DNA of 64,000 bases from Idiomarina aquatica (GCF_003987185.1 NZ_PIPS01000002.1:248001-312000), one strand, 5' to 3'. Counted from the stretch's first letter, positions 1 to 10,297 are shown. Translations and numbers: made by a program. The notes: generated by a model not told the origin, from the letters alone.

Positions 1-768
1 TCACGTACGTTTGCACACGTTGACCCAGTGAAAGAACCGATTCCGGTTATTCCAACCTGTCACTACATGATGGGTGGTATTCCAACAGATATCCACGGTC
101 AGGTACTGACGGTGGATGATAACGGCCAGACCTCACACGTGAAAGGTTTGTTTGCCTGTGGTGAAATCGCCTGTGTATCAGTACACGGCGCTAACCGTCT
201 TGGCGGTAACTCGTTGCTGGACCTGGTGGTATTCGGTCGTTCTACCGGTATGCACCTGGGTGAAAACCTGGCGGCGAATGTTGAAGCCCGCGAAGCCAGT
301 GCCGACGATGTCGATGCAGCACTCGCACGTTTCAACCGTTGGGAAAACACGCAGAAAGGTGAAGACCCGGCACAAATCAAGAAAGATTTGCAGCAGTGCA
401 TGCAGATGAACTTCTCGGTATTCCGTGAAGGCGAAGCGATGAAAGAGGGCTTAACCGAGCTACGTGAAATCCGTGAGCGTCTGAAAAATGCACGTCTGGA
501 TGACACGTCGAAAGAATTCAACACGCAACGCGTTGAGTGCTTAGAGCTGGATAACCTGATGGAAACGGCTTACTCAACCGCCGTGGCTGCAAGCTTCCGT
601 ACTGAAAGTCGTGGCGCACACAGCCGTGCTGATTATCCGGATCGTGATGATGAGAACTGGTTGGTTCACACCATTTATCGTCCGGAAAAAGAAGACATGG
701 TGACTCGCGAAGTCAATATGGCACCGAAGTTGCGTGAGGCTTTCCCTCCGAAAGCTCGTACCTACTAA
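1..768 (+). CDS. sdhA: Succinate dehydrogenase flavoprotein subunit, C-terminal part (5' cut by window)
   Basis: The frame is open from base 1, so only the last 255 residues are present. SdhA is the FAD subunit of complex II and oxidises succinate to fumarate at the inner membrane. Visible family signatures are [12 protein letters not shown] near the fumarate-binding region, the FAD-contacting stretch [17 protein letters not shown], and the C-terminal [14 protein letters not shown], which carries conserved catalytic-domain histidine and arginine residues. The protein ends in [13 protein letters not shown], typical of the family. sdhB follows after 13 bases with a good ribosome site, so the two are one operon; sdhC and sdhD would be expected just left of the window. 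Confidence 0.97.
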   Translation, partial: SRTFAHVDPVKEPIPVIPTCHYMMGGIPTDIHGQVLTVDDNGQTSHVKGLFACGEIACVSVHGANRLGGNSLLDLVVFGRSTGMHLGENLAANVEAREASADDVDAALARFNRWENTQKGEDPAQIKKDLQQCMQMNFSVFREGEAMKEGLTELREIRERLKNARLDDTSKEFNTQRVECLELDNLMETAYSTAVAASFRTESRGAHSRADYPDRDDENWLVHTIYRPEKEDMVTREVNMAPKLREAFPPKARTY

Positions 769-781
769 GTTGGAGGGTGAT

Positions 782-1495
782 ATGAAAACGTATACATTTT
801 CAATTTATCGCTACAACCCTGACGTCGATAACGCTCCTCATATGAAGGAGTACACGTTGGAAGTTGAAGATAATCAGGATTTGATGGTGCTTGAAGCACT
901 GATCAAATTAAAAGAGCAAGATCCGACGTTAGCCTTCCGTCGTTCTTGCCGTGAGGGCGTATGCGGCTCTGACGGTATGAACATTAACGGTAAAAATGGC
1001 CTGGCTTGTATTACGCATCTGTCCGAGTTGAAATCGAATAAGATCGTTATCCGTCCATTACCAGGGTTACCGGTTATTCGTGACCTAATCGTGGACATGA
1101 GCCAGTTCTACAAGCAGTACGAGAAGATTAAGCCGTATTTGATCAACGATGACAAAACGCCACCTGCGCGTGAGCGTCTGCAGTCACCGGAAGACCGTGC
1201 TAAGCTTGATGGACTGTATGAATGTATCCTGTGTGCATGTTGTTCAACCTCATGCCCATCGTTCTGGTGGAATCCGGATAAATTCGTAGGTCCGGCCGGC
1301 CTATTACACGCTTATCGATTCTTGATCGACAGTCGTGATACGGCTACTGAAGAGCGCCTCGATGAATTGGACGATGCCTTTAGCGTCTTCCGTTGTCACG
1401 GTATCATGAACTGTGTCAATGTTTGTCCTAAAGGTCTTAACCCAACCAAGGCGATCGGTCACATCAAATCGATGTTGCTGAGCCGAGCGGTTTAA
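782..1495 (+). CDS. sdhB: Succinate dehydrogenase iron-sulfur subunit
   Basis: A 237-residue protein, the usual SdhB length. It carries electrons from FAD to quinone through three Fe-S clusters. The [2Fe-2S] site is C56, C61, D64 and C76 (SCREGVCGSDG), with Asp in place of one Cys as in E. coli. The [4Fe-4S] and [3Fe-4S] ligands lie in CILCACCSTSCPSFWW and CHGIMNCVNVCPKGLNP. The ATG at 782 is chosen over the upstream TTG at 734 because it matches the family N terminus and follows GGAGG at the right distance. It directly follows sdhA and is separated from sucA by a hairpin. Confidence 0.97.
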   Translation: MKTYTFSIYRYNPDVDNAPHMKEYTLEVEDNQDLMVLEALIKLKEQDPTLAFRRSCREGVCGSDGMNINGKNGLACITHLSELKSNKIVIRPLPGLPVIRDLIVDMSQFYKQYEKIKPYLINDDKTPPARERLQSPEDRAKLDGLYECILCACCSTSCPSFWWNPDKFVGPAGLLHAYRFLIDSRDTATEERLDELDDAFSVFRCHGIMNCVNVCPKGLNPTKAIGHIKSMLLSRAV

Positions 1496-1518
1496 CAGGA
1501 ACAAACGATTGATGTTGT

Positions 1519-1551
1519 GAATAGCCATCCCAAGTCGGGTGGCTATTCTTT
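1519..1551 (+). terminator. Hairpin between sdhB and sucA, possible attenuator
   Basis: Arms GAATAGCCATCCC (1519-1531) and GGGTGGCTATTC (1537-1548) pair over 12 base pairs with one bulged T and a 5-base loop, followed by only TTTC. The short U tract suggests partial termination or a processing/stability element rather than a full stop between sdh and suc genes. Confidence 0.6.
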
Positions 1552-1586
1552 CATAGTTTGAGCAGAATGAGTGGAAAGGAAACGCA

Positions 1587-4391
1587 ATGCAAGAGGGTGT
1601 AATGCGTGAATGGCTAGAATCTTCGCATCTAGCCGGAGGCAACGTCGCTTATATCGAACAACTGTTCGAGGCGTACCTCGATGATCCAACTGCAGTGAGT
1701 GATGAGTGGCGTAAACTGTTTGATTCGTTACCAAAAACTGACAGTGCAGTTGATGTTAAGCTGAGTGATGTTCGTGATGAGTTTCGAACACTTGCGAAAA
1801 ACAAGCTTAAGCAAACAGGCACTGGCAGTGCTTCAGCCGATCAAAAACAAGTCAAAGTCCTGCAGCTGATAAACGCGTATCGTTTCCGCGGTCATCAACA
1901 CGCAAATCTCGACCCGCTTGGATTGTGGAAGCAAGACAATGTTCCTGATTTGTCGCTTGATTTTCATGGTTTGACCAAAGACGATCTGGAACGCGAATTT
2001 AACGTGGGTTCGTTGGCCGTTGGCAGCGAAACCATGAAGTTGAAAGACATCCACAGCGCGCTGGAGTCAATCTACTGTGGTTCTGTCGGTGCCGAATACA
2101 TGCACATTGTATCGACCGAAGAGAAGCGCTGGATTCAACAACGCCTAGAAGGTGTGCGTGGACAGCCTAAATTCAGCAAAGATCAACAGGTAAAAATTCT
2201 TCGCGAACTGATTTCTGCCGATGGTCTGGAAAAATACCTCGGTTCTAAATTCCCGGGCGCGAAACGTTTTTCACTGGAAGGTGGCGATAGCCTGGTGCCG
2301 TTGCTTAAAGCTCTGATTACCCGTTCGGGCGAGCAGGGCGCCAAGGAAGTTGTCATTGGTATGGCACACCGTGGTCGCCTCAACGTATTGGTTAACGTGC
2401 TGGGTAAAAAGCCACAGGATCTGTTTGACGAATTTGCCGGTAAACACAGCAATAACAAAGGCTCGGGTGATGTTAAGTATCACATGGGCTTCTCGTCTGA
2501 CTTTGAAACGCCGGGCGGCGATGTCCACTTGGCTCTTGCTTTTAACCCGTCGCATCTGGAAATTGTTAACCCGGTAGTAATGGGTTCGGTGCGAGCGCGT
2601 ATGGATCGGTTACAGGATCCAGAGGGCAAGAAAGTCCTGCCGATTACCATCCACGGCGATTCCGCCATTGCCGGACAGGGTGTGGTGCAGGAAACCTTTA
2701 ACATGTCACAGACCCGTGCGTATCAGGTCGGTGGCTCGGTTCGAATCGTCATCAATAACCAGGTTGGTTTCACCACCTCGAAACGCGAAGATGCGCGTTC
2801 GACGCAGTATTGTACGGATATTGCGAAAATGGTGCAGGCGCCAATTTTCCACGTTAATGCTGATGACCCCGAAGCGGTTGTGTTTGTTACGCAATTGGCT
2901 TTGGATTATCGCAACACCTTCAAACGTGACGTTGTGATTGACTTGGTCTGTTACCGCCGTCATGGTCACAACGAGGCTGATGAGCCAAGCGCAACACAGC
3001 CATTGATGTACGCCAAAGTTAAGAAACACCCGGTTGCGCGCGAATTGTACGCGGAAAAACTGGCGTCGAGTAACGCTGTTTCTCAAGACGATGCTAAGCA
3101 GTGGGTTCAGGATTACCGTGATGCCTTAGATAAAGGCGAAGTGGTGGTTGACGAGCATCGCCCAATGCGTCAGCACTCGGTTGATTGGACGCCATACATC
3201 GGCAATGACTGGGATGTTGAGTACGACTACAAAGTTGATAGCGATACGCTCAAGCAATTAGGCGAGAAAATCGCGTCGTACCCGCAGGAACACAAGCTGA
3301 ACTCGCGCGTGGCGAAGGTTTATCAGGAACGCCAAAAAATGGCCAAAGGCGAAAAGCCAATGGACTGGGGCTTTGCTGAGAGTCTTGCCTACGCGACACT
3401 GGTGAATGACAACATTCATATTCGTTTGACGGGTCAGGACTCGGGGCGTGGTACGTTCTTCCATCGTCACGCGGTGTTGCACAACCAAGACGATGCCAGT
3501 ACTTATATGCCGCTGAATCACATCAAAGACGATCAGGGCAAAATTGAAATTTACGATTCAGTACTGTCAGAAGCGGCGGTATTGGCGTTTGAATACGGAT
3601 ATGCAACCGCGGAACCGAAATCACTGATCATGTGGGAAGCACAGTTTGGTGACTTCGCCAATGGCGCCCAGGTGGTTATCGACCAATTCCTGAGCTCCGG
3701 TGAGCAAAAGTGGGGACGTTTGTGTGGTTTAACGTTATTGTTGCCACATGGCTATGAAGGTCAAGGACCTGAGCACTCGTCCGCGCGGTTGGAGCGATTC
3801 CTGCAGTTGTCTGCGGATCATAACTGGTCTGTTTGTGTGCCGACAACGCCGGCACAGGTATTCCACATGATTCGTCGTCAGCAGTTACGGCCGGTACGTC
3901 GTCCGTTGGTTGTGATGACACCGAAATCCTTGTTGCGTCATCCATTAGCGATTTCTGAAATGGATGATTTGGCAAATACCGGTTTCCAGAACGCCATCGC
4001 CGAGATCGACGATTTAGATCCGAAGAAGGTAAAACGCGTTGTGATGTGTGCAGGTAAGGTGTACTACGATCTGTTGCAAGAGCGTCGTAATCGCGAACAG
4101 GATGATGTTGCCATTATCCGTATTGAACAACTGTATCCGTTCCCGGCTGAAGAAGTGGCCGAGATCATGAAAGATTATCAGCACGTCAAAGATTTTGTTT
4201 GGTGTCAGGAAGAGCCTCAGAACCAGGGTGCCTGGTATAGCAGCCAGCATCATTTCTGGGCGGCCATTCCGTCTGGTGCTCAATTAACTTACCGAGGTCG
4301 TGAAGCATCTGCGGCACCGGCTGTCGGTTACTTATCCGAGCACAACAAGCAACAACAAAAACTCGTTGACGAAGCGCTAACCATTAAATAG
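1587..4391 (+). CDS. sucA: 2-oxoglutarate dehydrogenase E1 component
   Basis: A 934-residue thiamine-diphosphate enzyme, full length for E1o (E. coli about 933). It decarboxylates 2-oxoglutarate and passes the succinyl group to lipoyl-SucB. The N terminus (REWLESSHLAGGN) matches the E2-binding leader of SucA. The MAHRGRLNVL and HGDSAIAGQGVVQETFNMS stretches belong to the ThDP/Mg site, and NNQVGFTTS follows as expected. The transketolase-like C-terminal half is intact to the end. The start ATG at 1587 follows GGAAAGGAA. sucB begins 13 bases after the stop, so sucAB are cotranscribed. Confidence 0.97.
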   Translation: MQEGVMREWLESSHLAGGNVAYIEQLFEAYLDDPTAVSDEWRKLFDSLPKTDSAVDVKLSDVRDEFRTLAKNKLKQTGTGSASADQKQVKVLQLINAYRFRGHQHANLDPLGLWKQDNVPDLSLDFHGLTKDDLEREFNVGSLAVGSETMKLKDIHSALESIYCGSVGAEYMHIVSTEEKRWIQQRLEGVRGQPKFSKDQQVKILRELISADGLEKYLGSKFPGAKRFSLEGGDSLVPLLKALITRSGEQGAKEVVIGMAHRGRLNVLVNVLGKKPQDLFDEFAGKHSNNKGSGDVKYHMGFSSDFETPGGDVHLALAFNPSHLEIVNPVVMGSVRARMDRLQDPEGKKVLPITIHGDSAIAGQGVVQETFNMSQTRAYQVGGSVRIVINNQVGFTTSKREDARSTQYCTDIAKMVQAPIFHVNADDPEAVVFVTQLALDYRNTFKRDVVIDLVCYRRHGHNEADEPSATQPLMYAKVKKHPVARELYAEKLASSNAVSQDDAKQWVQDYRDALDKGEVVVDEHRPMRQHSVDWTPYIGNDWDVEYDYKVDSDTLKQLGEKIASYPQEHKLNSRVAKVYQERQKMAKGEKPMDWGFAESLAYATLVNDNIHIRLTGQDSGRGTFFHRHAVLHNQDDASTYMPLNHIKDDQGKIEIYDSVLSEAAVLAFEYGYATAEPKSLIMWEAQFGDFANGAQVVIDQFLSSGEQKWGRLCGLTLLLPHGYEGQGPEHSSARLERFLQLSADHNWSVCVPTTPAQVFHMIRRQQLRPVRRPLVVMTPKSLLRHPLAISEMDDLANTGFQNAIAEIDDLDPKKVKRVVMCAGKVYYDLLQERRNREQDDVAIIRIEQLYPFPAEEVAEIMKDYQHVKDFVWCQEEPQNQGAWYSSQHHFWAAIPSGAQLTYRGREASAAPAVGYLSEHNKQQQKLVDEALTIK

Positions 4392-4404
4392 GTGAAGATG
4401 AACC

Positions 4405-5949
4405 ATGGCGATTGATATTAAAGTTCCTCAATTACCCGAATCTGTTGCCGATGCCACCATCGCAACATGGCACGTAAAACCTGGCGATAAAGTGTCGCGT
4501 GACCAGAATCTGGTTGACATCGAAACCGACAAGGTAGTGCTGGAAGTTGTTGCAGAAGCTGACGGTGTGTTAGGCGAAATTATTGCCGACGAAGGCACCA
4601 CGGTGACGGCAGAGGAAGTGATTGGTAAAATTGAAGAAGGCGACGCAGCTGCTGCCGACGAGTCTAAGTCTGACGCTAAATCAGACGAAAAATCGGCACA
4701 GCAAGACAGCAAAGCTGACAGCGGCTCCGACAACAAAGGCAGTGGCGAGAAGCTGAACGTAACCGTACCTCAGTTGCCGGAATCGGTTTCCGACGCGACC
4801 ATCTCTGCATGGCATGTGAAAGAAGGCGATGCGGTTAAACGTGATCAGAATCTGGTTGATATTGAAACCGATAAAGTGGTGCTGGAAGTGGTTGCACCCG
4901 CTGACGGCGTATTGGTCGAAATCAAACACGATGAAGGCGCAACCGTTGGCGCTGATGATGTTATTGGTATCGTTGAAGCGGGAGCCAGCGCTGGCAGTTC
5001 CGACAGCAAAGCGGACGCGAAAGCGGACACATCAGCGGACAATAAAGACGCTGACGAAGGCGACAGCGAAGTTGCCGGTCCGGCGGTACGCCGTTTATTG
5101 GGTGAGCACGGACTTAAGCCAAGTGACGTTAAGGGCACGGGCAAAGGTGGTCGTGTGACCAAAGAAGATGTTGAAAAACACATCAAAGGTCAGTCGGCGA
5201 AATCAGAGCAAAGCAGCAAGCCACAGGCACAGCCTGCGACAGCCGGTGATCGTGATCAAAAACGTGTACCAATGACGCGTTTGCGTAAGCGGATTGCTGA
5301 GCGATTATTGCAAGCTAAGAACGACACCGCCATGTTGACGACCTTTAACGAGATCAACATGAAGCCGATCATGGACTTACGTAAAAAGTACAAAGACGTG
5401 TTTGAAGAAACACACGGTACGCGTCTTGGCTTTATGGGCTTTTACGTGAAAGCGGTAACCGAAGCACTGAAACGCTTCCCTGACGTTAACGCATCCATCG
5501 ACGGTGACGACATCGTATACCACAACTACTTTGACGTCAGTATTGCGGTATCAACGCCACGTGGCCTGGTAACGCCGGTATTGCGCGACACCGACAAAAT
5601 GTCCATTGCGGACATGGAAAACGGTATTCGCGATCTGGCCATTAAAGGCCGTGACGGTAAGTTGACGCTGGAAGAAATGCAAGGCGGTAACTTCACCATC
5701 ACTAACGGTGGTGTGTTTGGCTCATTGTTGTCGACACCTATTCTTAACCCACCACAAAGCGCGATTCTGGGTATGCATAAAATCCAGGAGCGTCCAATGG
5801 TGGTGGACGGTAAGATCGAAATCTTGCCAATGATGTACTTAGCTCTGTCTTATGACCATCGTATTATCGACGGTAAAGAATCGGTAGGCTTCCTGGTCAC
5901 CGTTAAAGAGCTACTAGAAGATCCTCAACGTCTTATCCTGGATATCTAA
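4405..5949 (+). CDS. sucB: Dihydrolipoyl succinyltransferase E2 with two lipoyl domains
   Basis: The core of the 2-oxoglutarate dehydrogenase complex. Domain order: lipoyl domain 1 (about 1-78, lipoyl-Lys K43), an Asp/Ser/Ala/Lys-rich linker, a near-identical lipoyl domain 2 (about 116-192, K157), a second linker, a peripheral subunit-binding domain (about 222-262, [21 protein letters not shown]), and the catalytic domain (about 285-514) with SYDHRIIDG containing H485 and D489. At 514 residues it is about 110 longer than the E. coli protein because SucB usually has one lipoyl domain. The catalytic domain is of E2o rather than pyruvate E2 type, and the gene lies between sucA and sucC. Confidence 0.95.
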   Translation: MAIDIKVPQLPESVADATIATWHVKPGDKVSRDQNLVDIETDKVVLEVVAEADGVLGEIIADEGTTVTAEEVIGKIEEGDAAAADESKSDAKSDEKSAQQDSKADSGSDNKGSGEKLNVTVPQLPESVSDATISAWHVKEGDAVKRDQNLVDIETDKVVLEVVAPADGVLVEIKHDEGATVGADDVIGIVEAGASAGSSDSKADAKADTSADNKDADEGDSEVAGPAVRRLLGEHGLKPSDVKGTGKGGRVTKEDVEKHIKGQSAKSEQSSKPQAQPATAGDRDQKRVPMTRLRKRIAERLLQAKNDTAMLTTFNEINMKPIMDLRKKYKDVFEETHGTRLGFMGFYVKAVTEALKRFPDVNASIDGDDIVYHNYFDVSIAVSTPRGLVTPVLRDTDKMSIADMENGIRDLAIKGRDGKLTLEEMQGGNFTITNGGVFGSLLSTPILNPPQSAILGMHKIQERPMVVDGKIEILPMMYLALSYDHRIIDGKESVGFLVTVKELLEDPQRLILDI

Positions 5950-5962
5950 AGACGCTGAGCCG

Positions 5963-6001
5963 CAGCCGCAACGTCAATTTTGACTTGCGGCTGTTATTTT
6001 T
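5963..6001 (+). terminator. Rho-independent terminator after sucB
   Basis: CAGCCGCAA (5963-5971) pairs with TTGCGGCTG (5985-5993); an inner GTCAA/TTGAC pair extends the stem. It is followed by TTATTTTTG. This should end the sdh-sucAB transcript at least partly, implying a separate promoter for sucCD in 6002-6087. Confidence 0.8.
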
Positions 6002-6038
6002 GTGCCGTTTTCGTTAAAATTCGGCGCGGTATTCGGGT

Positions 6039-6066
6039 AAGCAGCAGGTAAGCTGCTTTTGTTGTT
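6039..6066 (+). promoter_or_regulatory. Leader hairpin before sucC
   Basis: AAGCAGC (6039-6045) and GCTGCTT (6052-6058) form a perfect 7-bp stem with a 6-base loop, followed by TTGTTGTTT. It sits about 25 bases before the sucC start, beyond the sucB terminator. It could be a weak attenuator or a stability hairpin in the sucCD leader; no ligand-binding architecture is visible. Confidence 0.4.
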
Positions 6067-6087
6067 TCAACGAATCGGAAGAGCATC

Positions 6088-7254
6088 ATGAATTTGCATG
6101 AGTATCAGGGTAAGCAACTCTTTAAAGAGTTTGGTTTGCCAGTATCTGAAGGTTTTGCCTGTGACACAGCTGATGAAGCTGTCGAAGCAGCAAAGCGTAT
6201 TGGCGGTGACACTTGGGTTGTAAAATGTCAGGTTCACGCAGGTGGCCGTGGTAAAGCGGGCGGCGTGAAGTTGGTTAAGAGCCTGGATGACGTACGTGCG
6301 TTTGCAGAGCAGTGGTTAGGTAAAAACTTAGTAACTTTCCAGACCGACGAAAAAGGTCAGCCGGTTGCTAAGATTTTAGTTGAAAGCTGCACCGACATCG
6401 CTGACGAACTGTACCTGGGTGCAGTGGTTGACCGTGGTTCACGTAAAATCGTGTTCATGGCGTCAACAGAAGGCGGCGTAGAAATCGAGAAAGTTGCAGA
6501 AGAAACGCCGGAAAAAATTCTTAAAGCGGAAATCGACCCAACCGTAGGCGCACAGCCTTACCAAGGTCGTGAACTGGGCTTTAAATTGGGCCTGACCCCG
6601 GATCAAGTGAAGCAGTTCACGAAGATCTTCCTGGGTCTTGCTGAAATGTTCGAAAAATACGACCTGGCGTTGTTAGAAATCAACCCATTGGTTATCACGG
6701 ACGAAGGCAACCTGCACTGTCTGGACGCGAAAGTCGGAATCGACAGCAACGCGCTGTATCGTCAGCCTAAGATCCGCGAAATGCACGATCCTTCACAGGA
6801 CGACGCGCGTGAAGCTGAAGCGGCGAAATGGGAACTGAACTACGTAGCACTTGATGGCAACATCGGCTGTATGGTTAACGGTGCCGGCCTGGCAATGGGT
6901 ACCATGGACATCGTTAAACTGAGCGGTGGCGAGCCTGCTAACTTCCTTGACGTTGGTGGCGGTGCGACCAAAGAACGTGTTTCTGAAGCGTTCAAAATCA
7001 TCCTGTCTGACAGCTCTGTGAAAGCCGTATTGGTTAACATCTTCGGTGGTATCGTACGTTGCGATATGATCGCAGAAGGTATCATCGGCGCGGTTGAAGA
7101 AGTCGGCGTTAAAGTACCAGTAGTTGTTCGCCTTGAAGGTAACAACGCGGAACTGGGTACACAGAAATTGAACGAAAGTGGCCTTAACATTATCGCGGCA
7201 GAAAGCTTGTCTGACGCTGCTGATAAAGTGGTTGCTGCGGCAGGAGGTCAATAA
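6088..7254 (+). CDS. sucC: Succinyl-CoA ligase, beta subunit (ADP-forming)
   Basis: 388 residues, the same length as E. coli SucC. With SucD it converts succinyl-CoA to succinate with substrate-level phosphorylation. The N terminus [22 protein letters not shown] is that of the family's ATP-grasp domain; [17 protein letters not shown] holds nucleotide-binding residues, and the C-terminal Rossmann-like ligase domain includes [16 protein letters not shown]. The stop codon and the sucD start share one base (TAATG), so the two subunits are translationally coupled. Confidence 0.97.
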   Translation: MNLHEYQGKQLFKEFGLPVSEGFACDTADEAVEAAKRIGGDTWVVKCQVHAGGRGKAGGVKLVKSLDDVRAFAEQWLGKNLVTFQTDEKGQPVAKILVESCTDIADELYLGAVVDRGSRKIVFMASTEGGVEIEKVAEETPEKILKAEIDPTVGAQPYQGRELGFKLGLTPDQVKQFTKIFLGLAEMFEKYDLALLEINPLVITDEGNLHCLDAKVGIDSNALYRQPKIREMHDPSQDDAREAEAAKWELNYVALDGNIGCMVNGAGLAMGTMDIVKLSGGEPANFLDVGGGATKERVSEAFKIILSDSSVKAVLVNIFGGIVRCDMIAEGIIGAVEEVGVKVPVVVRLEGNNAELGTQKLNESGLNIIAAESLSDAADKVVAAAGGQ

Positions 7255-8126
7255 TGAGCATTTTGATCGATAAAAACACCAAAGTAATCTGCCAGGGTTT
7301 CACTGGCGGTCAGGGTACGTTCCACTCTGAGCAAGCAATTGCTTACGGTACGCAAATGGTTGGCGGTGTAACACCGGGTAAAGGCGGTCAAGAGCACTTA
7401 GGCCTGCCTGTATTCAACACCGTAAAAGAAGCGGTAGCAGCAACTGGCGCAACGGCATCAGTTATCTACGTACCGGCACCGTTCTGTAAAGATTCAATCA
7501 TCGAAGCCGCCGACGCTGGTATCGAATTGATTGTTTGTATTACCGAAGGTATCCCTACGTTGGATATGCTGTACGTTAAAGAATACCTGACGCACAAAGG
7601 CGTGCGCATGATCGGTCCAAACTGTCCGGGTGTTATCACGCCGGACGAGTGCAAAATCGGCATCATGCCTGGCCACATCCACAAGAAAGGTAAAGTGGGT
7701 ATCGTGTCACGTTCAGGTACATTGACGTACGAAGCGGTTAAGCAGACGACTGACGCTGGTTTTGGCCAGTCTACCTGTGTTGGTATCGGTGGTGACCCGA
7801 TCCCTGGTTCAAACTTCATCGATATTCTGGAACTGTTCGAAAAAGATCCAGAAACTGAAGCTATCGTGATGATCGGTGAGATCGGCGGTACTGCGGAAGA
7901 AGAAGCGGCTGAGTACATCAAAAACCACGTTACTAAGCCGGTTGTGTCTTACATCGCTGGTGTTACTGCACCTCCGGGCAAACGTATGGGCCACGCTGGT
8001 GCCATCATTGCTGGCGGTAAAGGTACGGCAGACGAGAAGTTTGCTGCGCTTGAAGCGGCAGGCGTTAAAACGGTACGTAGCCTTGCCGATATCGGTAAAG
8101 CGGTTGCAGAAAAAACCGGTTGGTAA
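7254..8126 (+). CDS. sucD: Succinyl-CoA ligase, alpha subunit
   Basis: 290 residues, one longer than E. coli SucD. The CoA-binding N-terminal domain has [20 protein letters not shown]; the phosphorylated active-site histidine is H247 in [18 protein letters not shown], with [11 protein letters not shown]-type residues in the second domain. It acts as an alpha/beta pair or tetramer with SucC in the TCA cycle. The start overlaps the sucC stop by one base, and a strong terminator follows within 20 bases, closing the TCA block. Confidence 0.97.
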   Translation: MSILIDKNTKVICQGFTGGQGTFHSEQAIAYGTQMVGGVTPGKGGQEHLGLPVFNTVKEAVAATGATASVIYVPAPFCKDSIIEAADAGIELIVCITEGIPTLDMLYVKEYLTHKGVRMIGPNCPGVITPDECKIGIMPGHIHKKGKVGIVSRSGTLTYEAVKQTTDAGFGQSTCVGIGGDPIPGSNFIDILELFEKDPETEAIVMIGEIGGTAEEEAAEYIKNHVTKPVVSYIAGVTAPPGKRMGHAGAIIAGGKGTADEKFAALEAAGVKTVRSLADIGKAVAEKTGW

Positions 8127-8144
8127 GCACTCATTCAGAGTACT

Positions 8145-8174
8145 AAAAACCCGGCGTTTACGCCGGGTTTTTTA
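8145..8174 (+). terminator. Strong rho-independent terminator after sucD
   Basis: AAAACCCGGCG (8146-8156) and CGCCGGGTTTT (8161-8171) form an 11-bp perfect stem with a TTTA loop, followed by more T residues. It ends the suc transcript. Confidence 0.93.
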
Positions 8175-8307
8175 TTGGCTGCTCATCAGGATGCTGCGAG
8201 AGTTCCTCAAGAAGATCAAAATTCATGCAACGTAAAAGTGTTAAGATGCTGTAAATAATGCTATTTTAGCCACCCCAAGATGCTCATTTTTAAAACAAAG
8301 AACGGTC

Positions 8308-9303
8308 ATGAAACTCGTTATATGTGATGACTCCAAGTTAGCACGCAAAAGCCTCGAGCGGGCGCTGCCGGATTACTGGGATGTGGATATTCGCTTTGCT
8401 GAGAACGGAGCTGAGGCGCTGCAACTGATCGAGCAGGGTCTGTGCGAATTATTATTGTTGGATTTAACCATGCCGGTGATGGACGGCTTCGCCGTGCTTG
8501 AAGCCATTCGTGATAACGATTTTAATTGTTTAACCATTGTGGTGTCAGGCGATGTGCAGGCTAGTTCACGTCAACGAGTGAGACAATTGGGGGCGCTGGG
8601 ATTCATCAAAAAGCCCATTAATGCCAGTGAATTGACCGCGCTACTGACGGAATATGGCCTCATTCAGGAGTTACTTGGCGAGGGCCACGCCCGCGAATTA
8701 AAAGCTACGCAGCGATTGGATGCGCTTGATGTTATCAGTGAAGTGTCTAACGTGGCGTTAGGCGAAGCCGGTAGCCTGTTGTCAGAAATGCTTGGTACTG
8801 AAGTCGAACTGCCGGTGCCCAAGGTGGCGTTCAGTGACTACAGCGAACTGTTGCAAAATTTAGGCATGAACGCGCAAGCCCGGGTCAATGCGGTATCCGA
8901 AGGCTTTGTTGGCAATGCCATCGCCGGCGAAGCGATACTGTTCGTTAATAACCGCACCTACCATCAGTTACCGGAAAAGTTGGCTGACTATCATCAACAC
9001 CGTTTTAGCGACGAATACCAGAGTTTACTGCTTGATGCAGCCTCGTTAATGATCGCCGGTTTTTTACAACGCTTCTCGTTGCAGTTGGATCTCGAACTGA
9101 ATACCAGTCAGCCGGCGATTGTCGCACTGAATTGCCCACTTTATGACGTGTTTAAGGCGTCCGTCAAAGATAAACGGGTGCTGTTCATCGATATCGACTA
9201 TCACATCCCGGCCTATGAATTCAGTTGCGACTTGCTGGTTATCTTTAGTGAGGCTTCGGGGGCTGTACTTGAAGAGCGAGCGGGGTATTTAATTGATGCG
9301 TAA
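8308..9303 (+). CDS. Response regulator: receiver domain fused to a CheC-type phosphatase domain
   Basis: 331 residues. The N-terminal receiver (about 1-120) has the acidic pair D7/D8, phosphoacceptor D52 (LLLLDLTMP) and the FIKKPI lysine. Residues about 140-325 match the CheC/FliY/CheX fold: D141, E145, N148 and P171 give the full D-x3-E-x2-N-x22-P phosphatase signature. The second symmetry-related site (LLLDAASLMIAGFLQ) lacks the E-x2-N residues, so only one active site is likely. CheC proteins dephosphorylate CheY-P, so this may be a self-resetting or phosphate-sink regulator. No chemotaxis genes are nearby. It overlaps the next gene, a diguanylate cyclase, by 8 bases, suggesting a shared signalling task. 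Confidence 0.85.
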   Translation: MKLVICDDSKLARKSLERALPDYWDVDIRFAENGAEALQLIEQGLCELLLLDLTMPVMDGFAVLEAIRDNDFNCLTIVVSGDVQASSRQRVRQLGALGFIKKPINASELTALLTEYGLIQELLGEGHARELKATQRLDALDVISEVSNVALGEAGSLLSEMLGTEVELPVPKVAFSDYSELLQNLGMNAQARVNAVSEGFVGNAIAGEAILFVNNRTYHQLPEKLADYHQHRFSDEYQSLLLDAASLMIAGFLQRFSLQLDLELNTSQPAIVALNCPLYDVFKASVKDKRVLFIDIDYHIPAYEFSCDLLVIFSEASGAVLEERAGYLIDA

Positions 9304-10261
9304 AACCGAGCTGTCCGTCAACAGTTTACACTGGATCTTACAGATTCTGCAGAACATCGAAGTTGGTTTGGTGGTGTTCGACCGTGACTACCGCGTCGAA
9401 GTCTGGAATGGCTTTATGGAAAACCATAGTGGTATCAGCAGCAGTAAAGCCAAAGGCGTAACGCTGTTTGAGCTACTTCCGGCGTTACCCAGAACCTGGT
9501 TTAGCTATAAAACCGAATCGGTTTTCAAGCTGGGCGTGCAGGCACACTGCAATTGGCAGCAGGAGCCGCATAGTATGAGGTTCGAGCATATTCGCCCATT
9601 CACGTCGCAGTCAGAATTGATGTTCCAGAACATCACCCTGTTTCCGCTGTTTTCCTCCGATAAAGAGGTCGAGCGGGTATGTGCGGTGATTTATGACGTG
9701 AGCGAAGAAGCAACCAATATGTTGCAGTTACAGTCATTAAGCCGTACCGATGCGTTAACGGAACTGTTTAATCGTGGCCACTGGCAAAGCTTGTTCGAGC
9801 AGGAGTACGCTCGCTGTCGTCGTTATAACGACAAGGCAGCCATTATTCTATTGGACATCGACCACTTTAAGGCGGTGAATGATAACTATGGGCACCCGGT
9901 TGGCGATAAGGCAATTCAGCTGATTGCCCAGCAGATTCGTGAAACCTACCGTGAAACAGATTTGTGTGGACGATATGGGGGTGAGGAGTTTGCCATCTTG
10001 TTACCGCATACAACGATTGATGATGCCTGCTCGGTTGCCGAACGGTTACGCCAACGGGTAGAGCAAACCACCTTTGAGTACGAGGTGGACGGTGAGCAGG
10101 GAAGTCTGTCCGTGACCATTAGCCTTGGGGTTGCTGAATTCAGCCGTGCATACAAAGATCCTGAACAATGGCTGGAGGCGGCCGACAAGGCACTCTACGA
10201 GGCTAAGGAAAGTGGCAGAAACCAGGTGCGCAAAGCGGTCGCCCCTGATCATGGTCAGTAA
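9296..10261 (+). CDS. PAS-GGDEF diguanylate cyclase
   Basis: 321 residues from ATG 9296; a TTG at 9293 is also in frame but the ATG is better spaced from GCGGGG. An N-terminal PAS domain (about 10-130; GLVVFDRDYRVEVWNGFME) precedes a GGDEF domain (about 155-318). The active site is GGEEF, so it should make cyclic di-GMP; the inhibitory site RETD lies five residues before it and is intact. There are no membrane segments, so it is cytoplasmic. The 8-base overlap with the REC-CheC gene means the two are translated together. Confidence 0.9.
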   Translation: MRKTELSVNSLHWILQILQNIEVGLVVFDRDYRVEVWNGFMENHSGISSSKAKGVTLFELLPALPRTWFSYKTESVFKLGVQAHCNWQQEPHSMRFEHIRPFTSQSELMFQNITLFPLFSSDKEVERVCAVIYDVSEEATNMLQLQSLSRTDALTELFNRGHWQSLFEQEYARCRRYNDKAAIILLDIDHFKAVNDNYGHPVGDKAIQLIAQQIRETYRETDLCGRYGGEEFAILLPHTTIDDACSVAERLRQRVEQTTFEYEVDGEQGSLSVTISLGVAEFSRAYKDPEQWLEAADKALYEAKESGRNQVRKAVAPDHGQ

Positions 10262-10297
10262 CAGACGACGAATGGTGGGGGAAAGCCGATTAAACAC

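Noticed and set aside
1519-1551. Full terminator ending the sdh transcript
   Set aside because: The hairpin is strong but its U tract is short, so read-through into sucA is expected.
2706-3086. Long minus-strand frames within sucA and other core genes
   Set aside because: They lie antisense to well-conserved enzymes and have no family motifs or ribosome sites.
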